Positions 1 through 4,702 of a stretch of DNA of 18,306 nt are shown here, in pieces. The notes under the pieces were generated by a model that was given only the letters and a program-made list of their open reading frames with translations, ran no database searches and had not been told where the DNA came from. A program made the position numbers and the translations under genes. Source of the stretch: Bacillota bacterium. Lineage in GTDB: Bacteria; Bacillota; Clostridia; Lachnospirales; Lachnospiraceae. Numbering within the stretch: position 1 is the stretch's first letter; each line of letters starts with the position of its first letter. The DNA is taken from positions 1 through 18,306 of the forward strand of contig JAEXGM010000098.1 in NCBI GenBank assembly GCA_023450835.1. Reading direction: 5' to 3'.

Positions 1-474
1 TATTATTGTGGATGCCATGGATATAAGGTAAGCAACCGTTATCTCTCTATGCCTTCTCTCAGGACTCGTATATATGGCTTACAATTATATAAATATAACA
101 TTGCCGGTATACTCCATTGGGGCTACAATTTCTACAATACCCAGTATTCCTTGGCCCACATAAACCCCTATGAAATAACGGATGCAGGCGGCAGTTTCCC
201 ATCCGGTGATTCCTTTCTTGTCTATCCCGGAGCAGACAGGCATCCTGAAGAGTCTATCCGTATGATGGTACATAGCGAAGCTCTTAATGACCTAAGAGCA
301 TGCCAGCTGTTGGAATCACTTACAAGCAGAGCTTTTGTTTTGGAACTTTTGGAAGGTGAACTTTCCGAACCCGTGACTTTCCATTGTTATCCTAAGTCAG
401 ATATGTACCTTCTTCAATTAAGGAACCGTATTAATAAGGAAATAAAAAAGAATAGCTTTGTGAGCAAATATTAG
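1..474 (+). CDS. DUF4091 (GH123-like) protein, C-terminal fragment
   Basis: The reading frame is open from the first base and ends at TAG 472-474, giving 157 residues; the 5' part lies off the left edge. The visible part reads as the end of a DUF4091 domain, the TIM-barrel domain related to GH123 N-acetyl-hexosaminidases. It has a N-R-x-L-x-M-P-S-x-R-x-R motif, the Y-K-Y-N-I-A-G-x-L-H-W-G-Y-N strand, then G-D-x-F-L-V-Y-P-G and an S-I-R-M helix ending in L-R-A-C-Q-L-L-E. An internal ATG at 49 sits inside this conserved block and is not a start. It faces the minus-strand genes and is separated from them by a strong terminator, so it belongs to a different unit to the left. The family is clear; the substrate is not. 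Confidence 0.85.
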   Translation, partial: YYCGCHGYKVSNRYLSMPSLRTRIYGLQLYKYNIAGILHWGYNFYNTQYSLAHINPYEITDAGGSFPSGDSFLVYPGADRHPEESIRMMVHSEALNDLRACQLLESLTSRAFVLELLEGELSEPVTFHCYPKSDMYLLQLRNRINKEIKKNSFVSKY

Positions 475-512
475 ATAGAATAACCTCTTAATTATAGAAT
501 GCAGATTGAATG

Positions 513-548
513 CAGAAAAGTCCCGGGCAATTGCCCCGGACTTTTCTG
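513..548. terminator. bidirectional rho-independent terminator between convergent genes
   Basis: Two 18-nt arms (513-530 and 531-548) are inverted repeats with a single mismatch. They have a GC-rich core, CCCGGGC against GCCCCGG, and AAAAG / CTTTT flanks that give a U-run on either strand. It lies 38 nt after the DUF4091 stop and 90 nt after the stop of the convergent minus-strand gene, so it fits a shared terminator. Confidence 0.8.
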
Positions 549-638
549 TATTCTGAGTCTGACTAAAAGTTCTTCTGCCAATTCTGCTAATTGAACTTGA
601 GATATATTTTATATGCTCTTATTTTTCTTAACGTCTTT

Positions 639-1307
639 CTATTTGGCACTTCCAAAATATTTTAGTATCTCCAGCAAATCATTGACCGATTTAATTGATA
701 CTTTAAGTTTAAATCTGATACTATCTAAAACTTCAAAATCATTTATCGTAATCGATTCAGGAAGCGAAACAGGGACTGTTATACCGGAATTAGTTGTGTC
801 TACCTTTTCTGATTTTTCATTTACCATTTTTAATATAAAGCTTTTTAAAACCGGCAGCCGGCCAATATAGGCTTTGTCAATATTAATATTAACCTTATTA
901 TCCGTTACATTAATATCCGTCTTCAATATTACCTGCGTTTGTATAGATGAAAATAACTTCAGGTCCGCATAAAAAATAGCATTACTGCCATTGATTACGC
1001 AATGCAGCCCATCAATCTTCCTATTTTTCAACTTATCGGCGTTTCCTGAAATAATATCATTGATATCTTGTTCTGATAAATCAAACTGGAAATCTTTCTC
1101 CCCACTGAACATCTTATCAACAATGGAATCTATCATCTCTCTTTTGAGTATTTCTTTGAAGGATGTACTATTGGCTTCAGTAGTACTGAATTTTCTAACC
1201 GGCTGTATACAAAAAAGAAATCCGATGACAAGTAATATCAAAATTAATATTAAAATAAACGGTTTATTAAATTTATTTCTGCTCATTATTTTGCTGCTCA
1301 CAATCAT
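639..1307 (-). CDS. YpmS-like (DUF2140-type) membrane-anchored protein
   Basis: 222 residues. A basic N-terminus (R-N-K-F-N-K) precedes a single strongly hydrophobic segment at about residues 16-36 (I-L-I-L-I-L-I-L-L-V-I-G), and the rest is hydrophilic and probably outside the cell. The ectodomain has the layout of YpmS/DUF2140 proteins: a F-D-L-S-E-Q-D-I-N-D-I-I-S helix followed by alternating beta strands with K-T-D-I-N-V and N-K-V-N-I-N-I-D. The family is thought to bind lipid-like ligands in a TULIP-type fold; I recognise this by pattern only. The ATG at 1307 has no good ribosome binding site; the ATG at 1286 (M-S-R-N-K) is an alternative. It is monocistronic, with its own promoter at 1341-1369 and the shared terminator at 513-548. 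Confidence 0.55.
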   Translation of the reverse strand: MIVSSKIMSRNKFNKPFILILILILLVIGFLFCIQPVRKFSTTEANSTSFKEILKREMIDSIVDKMFSGEKDFQFDLSEQDINDIISGNADKLKNRKIDGLHCVINGSNAIFYADLKLFSSIQTQVILKTDINVTDNKVNINIDKAYIGRLPVLKSFILKMVNEKSEKVDTTNSGITVPVSLPESITINDFEVLDSIRFKLKVSIKSVNDLLEILKYFGSAK

Positions 1308-1340
1308 TAATTTAAGTGTATTTGGCTAAATATAAGATAA

Positions 1341-1369
1341 AGTATACTAGTAATATGAAATAGTTTCAA
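1341..1369 (-). promoter_or_regulatory. sigma-A promoter for the YpmS-like gene
   Basis: Reading the minus strand, -35 TTGAAA (1364-1369) and -10 TATACT (1341-1346) are separated by exactly 17 nt, each one base from consensus. Transcription would begin near 1334, about 27 nt before the ATG at 1307. Confidence 0.65.
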
Positions 1370-1413
1370 CTGGCAGATTAAAATCTTTATCCCTCAAACA
1401 CTTTTCTATAAAA

Positions 1414-1455
1414 ATAAAATTGCCAGCAGAATGTCTCTTCCATTGGCAATTTTAT
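1414..1455 (-). terminator. terminator of the NMT1-type binding-protein gene
   Basis: A perfect 12-bp stem (1414-1425 with 1444-1455, ATAAAATTGCCA and its complement) encloses an 18-nt loop. On the minus strand the stem runs into TTTTATTTTTATAG, a U-rich tail. It lies about 130 nt past the stop of the gene at 1588-2580 and just upstream of the next promoter. Confidence 0.6.
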
Positions 1456-1488
1456 GATTAGCAGTCTTCTTTATTCTCCGCTTACACT

Positions 1489-1521
1489 AAAGCCGATTCA
1501 TAAATACAGTAAATCGGCTTT
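1489..1521. terminator. second hairpin behind the binding-protein gene
   Basis: A perfect 10-bp stem, AAAGCCGATT (1489-1498) with AATCGGCTTT (1512-1521), and a 13-nt loop. Neither strand has a long U-run directly after it, so it is either a weak terminator or a 3' stabilising hairpin in tandem with the one at 1414-1455. Confidence 0.4.
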
Positions 1522-1587
1522 TCAGATATTTTGCTGCGGGTTATCAATTATTACTTTACTTTTCTATAAAACAAATCTCAATCTATA

Positions 1588-2580
1588 TTATTTCGCTTTC
1601 TCCGCATAAGTTGTGGTTACCAGCTTATCATAGGGCGCTCTCGTAGTTATAACGCCGCCGTCCTCCAGAATGTCCTGCAGCAGGTTGAAGCTGTCTTCCT
1701 CCAGTACAGTGTTATCCTTCCAGGTCTGCTGGTCATAATATCTCTTTACGATGGTAGTAAGGGTATCCTTATCTGTTTCTTTAAACTGCGGTTGAATTGT
1801 CTTTGCAATCTCCTCCGGCGTATGTGAATTCACATAGTCGAGGCCTTTCTGAACAGCATTGGTGAATTTCTGTATTATATCGGGATGCTTCTCAATATAG
1901 CTCTTCTTGGCAGAATATACGGTATAAGGAACTTTTCCGCTCTCCACGCCAAGAGATGTGGCTACCTTACCGGTACCTTCCTTCTCTAAAGCCGTTGCAG
2001 CGGGTTCAAACTCGATGGTATAATCTCCGGTTCCTGCGGCAAAGGCCTGTGCTGTCAATCCAAAATCAATATTCTGAACAATATTAAGATCCGTCTTGGG
2101 ATCGATTCCGTTCTTTTTCAGAATATATTCAAATACCATTTCCGGCATTCCGCCTGCTCTTCCGCCAATAACGGTCTTACCTCTTAGATTATCCCAGGCA
2201 AAGGTTTCATTCTTATCCTTTGTTACTAAGAAGTTCCCCGCACGCTGGGTTAACTGGGCAAAGTTCACGACATAATCTTCTTTTCCTTCATTATATACGT
2301 AAACCGTTGCTTCCGGACCCATAAAACCGATATCTGCATCTCCGCTGAGGACAGCAGTCATCGTCTTATCGGCTCCAAGTCCATTTACCAAGGAAACATC
2401 CAGTCCTTCATCTTTAAAATAACCCAGTTCAATTGCTGCATATTGAGGAGCATAGAAAATGGAATGTGCTACTTCGTTTAACTGTACCTTTGTCAGGCTG
2501 CCATCACTCTTAGTACAGCTGGGTAAAAATACCGCTACAAGCAGAATGACTGCCAGTACTGCGATTCCCCTTCTCTTCAT
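1588..2580 (-). CDS. NMT1/SsuA-type ABC substrate-binding lipoprotein (orphan)
   Basis: 330 residues. The N-terminus M-K-R-R-G, a hydrophobic stretch and the lipobox L-P-S-C (Cys22) mark a lipoprotein signal peptide. The mature part opens with S-I-F-Y-A-P-Q-Y-A-A-I-E-L-G-Y-F-K-D-E-G-L-D-V, the usual start of periplasmic-binding proteins of the NMT1/SsuA/ThiY group, then G-D-A-D-I-G-F-M-G-P-E and L-R-G-K-T-V-I-G-G-R. Members carry small organics such as sulfonates, pyrimidines or riboflavin to an ABC importer; the ligand cannot be read here. The ATG at 2580 has AAGGAG seven bases upstream. No permease or ATPase gene flanks it in this window, so it must work with a transporter encoded elsewhere. 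A possible leader peptide ends 24 nt upstream. Confidence 0.85.
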   Translation of the reverse strand: MKRRGIAVLAVILLVAVFLPSCTKSDGSLTKVQLNEVAHSIFYAPQYAAIELGYFKDEGLDVSLVNGLGADKTMTAVLSGDADIGFMGPEATVYVYNEGKEDYVVNFAQLTQRAGNFLVTKDKNETFAWDNLRGKTVIGGRAGGMPEMVFEYILKKNGIDPKTDLNIVQNIDFGLTAQAFAAGTGDYTIEFEPAATALEKEGTGKVATSLGVESGKVPYTVYSAKKSYIEKHPDIIQKFTNAVQKGLDYVNSHTPEEIAKTIQPQFKETDKDTLTTIVKRYYDQQTWKDNTVLEEDSFNLLQDILEDGGVITTRAPYDKLVTTTYAEKAK

Positions 2581-2604
2581 TGCATTTCTCCTTGTAACTT
2601 AAGC

Positions 2605-2676
2605 TTACAATATGTATATTTTTTCGGGAAGGATTTTGTGCATGTCCGATTCATATTTTACTGATAAACTCGGCAT
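2605..2676 (-). CDS. possible 23-codon leader peptide upstream of the binding protein
   Basis: An ATG at 2676 preceded by AAGGG at 8-nt spacing (2685-2689) opens a 23-residue frame beginning M-P-S-L-S-V-K-Y-E and ending in TAA at 2605. It ends 24 nt before the start of the binding-protein gene. It contains repeat copy A. A second, overlapping frame starting M-N-R-T-C-T-K-S-F ends in TGA that overlaps the binding-protein ATG (ATGA). No terminator/antiterminator structure was recognised, so translation and any regulatory role are speculative. Confidence 0.3.
   Translation of the reverse strand: MPSLSVKYESDMHKILPEKIYIL
2620..2659 (-). repeat. dispersed repeat, copy A
   Basis: A 40-nt segment matching 3835-3874 at 38 of 40 positions in the same orientation (differences at 2627 and 2649). 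It lies in the leader of the orphan binding-protein gene. In one minus-strand frame both copies encode K-Y-E-(S/P)-D-M-H-K-I-L-(P/L)-E-K. Confidence 0.75.
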
Positions 2677-2722
2677 ATTGATTTCCCTTGCTACCAGTAA
2701 TTAAAATCTTGCCATATTTGCT

Positions 2723-2735
2723 GTTCAGGCTGAAC
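2723..2735. promoter_or_regulatory. 13-nt palindrome, possible operator
   Basis: GTTCAG-G-CTGAAC is a perfect 6+1+6 inverted repeat about 145 nt upstream of the binding-protein start. On the minus strand its right arm overlaps a poor -35-like TGAACA that is 16 nt from TTTAAT. No regulator is assigned. Confidence 0.25.
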
Positions 2736-2864
2736 TTATGCTCAAGAAAAGACTACATTATTCAAAAGAGAATACCTATCTTACTTTTATGTTAAAATTT
2801 TTACATCTATAATATTTTGAAGAGTGATAAATATATGTAAGACAATTAATGCATCAATTATTTA

Positions 2865-2909
2865 AAAACAAAAGGATACCTAAGCTTTTATCAAAAACTA
2901 GGTATCCTT
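2865..2909 (-). terminator. terminator of the two-gene hydrophobic-peptide unit
   Basis: A perfect 11-bp stem, AAGGATACCTA (2872-2882) with TAGGTATCCTT (2899-2909). On the minus strand the stem is followed by TTGTTTTTAAA. It lies about 40 nt after the stop of the small membrane protein. Confidence 0.7.
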
Positions 2910-2947
2910 AAACATTAAGGAAAAAGTAATAGCATTTTTATAACTAT

Positions 2948-3187
2948 TTACTTTTGACTGTTTATATCATTTCTTTTTCTACTTTTATTGTTCGAATAAT
3001 TAAGTATTGCGACAATAAACAATGCTCCCACCGTAAAACATGGTAGAATTATCAAAAAAACTAAAAAGTTTAGATTAACCCTTGGAATTAAACCTAAAAT
3101 ATATCCAATTAAGGCACATATCTCCAATATAAGAATTGACATAAAGAAAGCAATCCATGATTTGTATTTTTTTTCATGTTTATCCAT
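2948..3187 (-). CDS. small two-helix membrane protein, function unknown
   Basis: 79 residues from the ATG at 3187, which has AAAGGGGG (3198-3205) 10 nt upstream; the in-frame ATG at 3208 lacks a ribosome binding site, and the ribosome-binding sequence would lie inside that longer frame. The chain has a charged start (M-D-K-H-E-K-K-Y-K-S-W), two hydrophobic segments at about residues 10-32 and 39-62, and a basic tail (N-N-K-S-R-K-R-N). I recognise no family. It is the distal gene behind the Ala/Gly-rich small protein at 3370-3636, between a stem-loop and a terminator, so both may come from the promoter at 3703-3731. Size and position would suit an immunity or accessory membrane protein, but nothing in the sequence proves that. 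Confidence 0.6.
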   Translation of the reverse strand: MDKHEKKYKSWIAFFMSILILEICALIGYILGLIPRVNLNFLVFLIILPCFTVGALFIVAILNYSNNKSRKRNDINSQK

Positions 3188-3318
3188 TATAGTTTGGCCC
3201 CCTTTCATGTCAATATAACTATATAATGAACAATTAAAAACATTACTATTTATGCTTATTTTTCTAATGCCACTTAAGACTCTTTTTTAATATAAATACT
3301 ATTAGTCTGATACTTCAA

Positions 3319-3353
3319 CTGTATAAGATATAGTATTATTATATCTTATACAG
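3319..3353. other. AT-rich stem-loop between the two small genes
   Basis: A perfect 14-bp inverted repeat (3319-3332 with 3340-3353) with a 7-nt loop lies 16 nt downstream of the stop at 3370. No U-run follows on the minus strand, so it looks more like an intercistronic stabilising or partial termination hairpin than a full terminator. Confidence 0.5.
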
Positions 3354-3369
3354 TATCAACTAGTTCGAT

Positions 3370-3636
3370 TTATATTTGAGTACCATATCCTTTGATTACA
3401 TCATAAATATTAGCAGCTTTATCAAAATCTGTTTTTGCACCAGCTAGTTCTTTTAACGCTACTGTTACCGATGCTAATGTACCTGATAAACCCAACCCAA
3501 TTAATGCAACAAGAACAGCTTCCGGCGCCAAAAGCAAAAATAATCCTCCCGCTCCAGCAAGTGCGATTACTGCAGCTACTGCTTCTGCACCAATAGCGGC
3601 ATTGGCATTAGAGTAATGTGCATTAGAGCTGTCAAT
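3370..3636 (-). CDS. Ala/Gly-rich hydrophobic small protein without a clear start codon
   Basis: Translating the minus strand gives a frame open from 3711 to TAA 3370-3372. After a polar stretch (S-S-N-A-H-Y-S-N-A-N) it has an Ala/Gly-rich hydrophobic core of about 45 residues (G-A-E-A-V-A-A-V-I-A-L-A-G-A-G-G then L-V-A-L-I-G-L-G-L-S-G), ending in a polar tail K-G-Y-G-T-Q-I. A strong promoter, an operator-like palindrome and AAGGAG (3640-3645) precede it, but no in-frame ATG, GTG or TTG lies between the promoter and the core. ATT at 3636 is the nearest in-frame candidate; the TTG at 3635 and the ATGs at 3623, 3608 and 3602 are in another frame that stops early. Either it uses a rare start or a small indel broke it. 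The composition resembles bacteriocin-like or membrane-active peptides, but I assign no family. Confidence 0.45.
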   Translation of the reverse strand: MDSSNAHYSNANAAIGAEAVAAVIALAGAGGLFLLLAPEAVLVALIGLGLSGTLASVTVALKELAGAKTDFDKAANIYDVIKGYGTQI

Positions 3637-3639
3637 ATT

Positions 3640-3645
3640 CTCCTT
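3640..3645 (-). promoter_or_regulatory. ribosome binding site with no matching in-frame start
   Basis: AAGGAG on the minus strand is the best ribosome binding site in the leader of the hydrophobic small protein. A TTG lies 4 nt downstream in the wrong frame and an ATT 3 nt downstream in the right frame. This is what makes the start uncertain. Confidence 0.5.
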
Positions 3646-3683
3646 TTTATAGTTGTGTCTGAATTTAGTATATATAATTGTTT

Positions 3684-3697
3684 TTACACTAGTGTAA
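3684..3697. promoter_or_regulatory. 14-nt palindromic operator next to the -10
   Basis: TTACACTAGTGTAA is a perfect palindrome beginning 5 nt downstream of the -10 hexamer and covering the expected transcription start. The placement is that of a repressor site. The cognate regulator is not identifiable; none is encoded beside it. Confidence 0.55.
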
Positions 3698-3702
3698 TAG
3701 TC

Positions 3703-3731
3703 ATTATACTCTTAACGAAATTACATGTCAA
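3703..3731 (-). promoter_or_regulatory. perfect consensus sigma-A promoter
   Basis: On the minus strand, TTGACA (3726-3731), a 17-nt spacer and TATAAT (3703-3708): all 12 hexamer positions and the spacing match consensus. It drives leftward transcription into the Ala/Gly-rich small protein and probably the membrane protein behind it. Confidence 0.8.
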
Positions 3732-3834
3732 CTTATTACTATTATGGTATATTTTTCCCATTAACTATATGTATTAAGCAGAATGTACTCTGATATTATT
3801 AACATCTGTGAGGATAAAGGCTTTTTGAATGGCC

Positions 3835-3874
3835 TTTTTCGAGAAGGATTTTGTGCATGTCCGGTTCATATTTT
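3835..3874 (-). repeat. dispersed repeat, copy B
   Basis: Second copy of the 40-nt repeat (38/40 with 2620-2659), same orientation. Stops lie just upstream in the shared reading frame, so here it is not part of an intact leader peptide. A short frame M-N-R-T-C-T-K-S-F runs through it for 31 codons. It lies between the terminator at 3919-3963 and the consensus promoter at 3703-3731. Confidence 0.75.
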
Positions 3875-3918
3875 CATTATTACAGGTAAAGCACTCTGTA
3901 TCGATAGATGTATCTGCA

Positions 3919-3963
3919 ATAAAAAGAGATATTGCAGTAAATGTTCACTTTACAATATCTCTT
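3919..3963 (-). terminator. terminator of the small lipoprotein gene
   Basis: An 11-bp stem, AAGAGATATTG (3924-3934) with CAATATCTCTT (3953-3963), extended by a 4-bp inner stem with a bulge. On the minus strand it is followed by TTTATTG after the arm's own TT. It lies about 60 nt downstream of the stop at 4024. Confidence 0.6.
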
Positions 3964-4023
3964 CTATTAATATCTTTTTTGAATTATACCATACTTGCCA
4001 GTTGTATCTCATGAATTTTTTTG

Positions 4024-4548
4024 TTATTTTTTATTTAAATCTTTCATTTCACCTTTCAGCATAATCAATAATACATCACGCCATATTTCCACGTCGGTAT
4101 TGTATTCACTGTCTTTTCTCATATACGGGTCATCTGATGTTTCTGTATATTCCGCCAATTCACCGTCTTCAGTAGTTGAAAACTCTAAAAATCTTTCCGA
4201 ACCATCTTTATAAACAAATGTAAGGCTAATTCCACTATCGCTTGAACCAGTTATTTTTTCGGCTTCTGACTTATCTTTCGCATCAGTATCATACTCAGTA
4301 TATTCAATACTCTCAAGTAATTTCATAAGTTCACTTATTTGATTTTCAGTGTTTAATGTATACCGGATATCAATACGCATAGTTATTACGGATTCTATCT
4401 CTTCAATATCGTTAAATAAATTATTAATATCAGATTTAGATTCTTCTGTGTGATTTTTATTAGCATCTTCTATTCCTGTTTTCTTGCTGCAAGCTAATAA
4501 GCTCATCATAACTAATACACAACATAAGGATATTAATAATTTTTTCAT
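4024..4548 (-). CDS. small lipoprotein of unknown function
   Basis: 174 residues with a textbook lipoprotein signal: M-K-K-L-L-I, a hydrophobic stretch and the lipobox L-L-A-C (Cys20), followed by an acidic, Asn/Ser-rich linker (residues 21-47). The mature part has a predicted helix (I-S-E-L-M-K-L-L-E-S-I-E) and strands G-I-S-L-T-F-V-Y-K-D-G-S-E-R-F-L-E-F. This is similar in style to small surface lipoproteins of Firmicutes, but I cannot name a family. The ATG at 4548 has GGAGG about 7 nt upstream. A truncated coding tail ends only 13 nt upstream of its start, suggesting the gene was once second in an operon. No convincing promoter was found between 4549 and 4695. Confidence 0.7.
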   Translation of the reverse strand: MKKLLISLCCVLVMMSLLACSKKTGIEDANKNHTEESKSDINNLFNDIEEIESVITMRIDIRYTLNTENQISELMKLLESIEYTEYDTDAKDKSEAEKITGSSDSGISLTFVYKDGSERFLEFSTTEDGELAEYTETSDDPYMRKDSEYNTDVEIWRDVLLIMLKGEMKDLNKK

Positions 4549-4561
4549 ATATACCTCCGGA

Positions 4562-4702
4562 TTAATTTATGTACCACATATCATAATTAGGGTAATAGGT
4601 TGAAGAAGCATTAATTGCTATATTATTTGATTCCAAAGTATCATTCACATAAAAAACGGAATGCAAAGTTGGTATTTTTATAAGAGGGCTATTTTTTAGT
4701 TG
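4562..4702 (-). pseudogene. 46-codon tail of a truncated gene
   Basis: A minus-strand frame is open from 4702 and ends with TAA at 4562-4564, just before the GGAGG of the lipoprotein gene. The translation looks protein-like and is rich in Asn and Tyr (V-F-Y-V-N-D-T-L-E-S-N-N, then S-T-Y-Y-P-N-Y-D-M-W-Y-I-N). It has no credible start or ribosome binding site, and its upstream end falls where the heparinase-family gene ends. I read it as the 3' remnant of a gene formerly cotranscribed with the lipoprotein. It could also be a chance frame. Confidence 0.35.

Noticed and set aside
2581..2870. A thiamine or FMN riboswitch upstream of the NMT1-type gene
   Set aside because: I looked for the conserved THI-box and RFN core motifs on the minus strand and saw none; the region instead holds the repeat, a small palindrome and short frames.
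2948..3208. Start of the small membrane protein at ATG 3208
   Set aside because: The best ribosome binding site (AAAGGGGG) lies inside this longer frame, so the ATG at 3187 is preferred.
3370..3636. Assigning the Ala/Gly-rich protein to a named circular or class II bacteriocin family
   Set aside because: Composition and size are suggestive but no leader motif, maturation genes or dedicated exporter are present, and the sequence does not match a family I can name.
3783..4064. Plus-strand frame of 93 codons across the repeat B / terminator region
   Set aside because: No ribosome binding site, Cys/Ile/Phe-rich low-complexity translation, and it crosses a minus-strand terminator and runs into the antisense of the lipoprotein gene.
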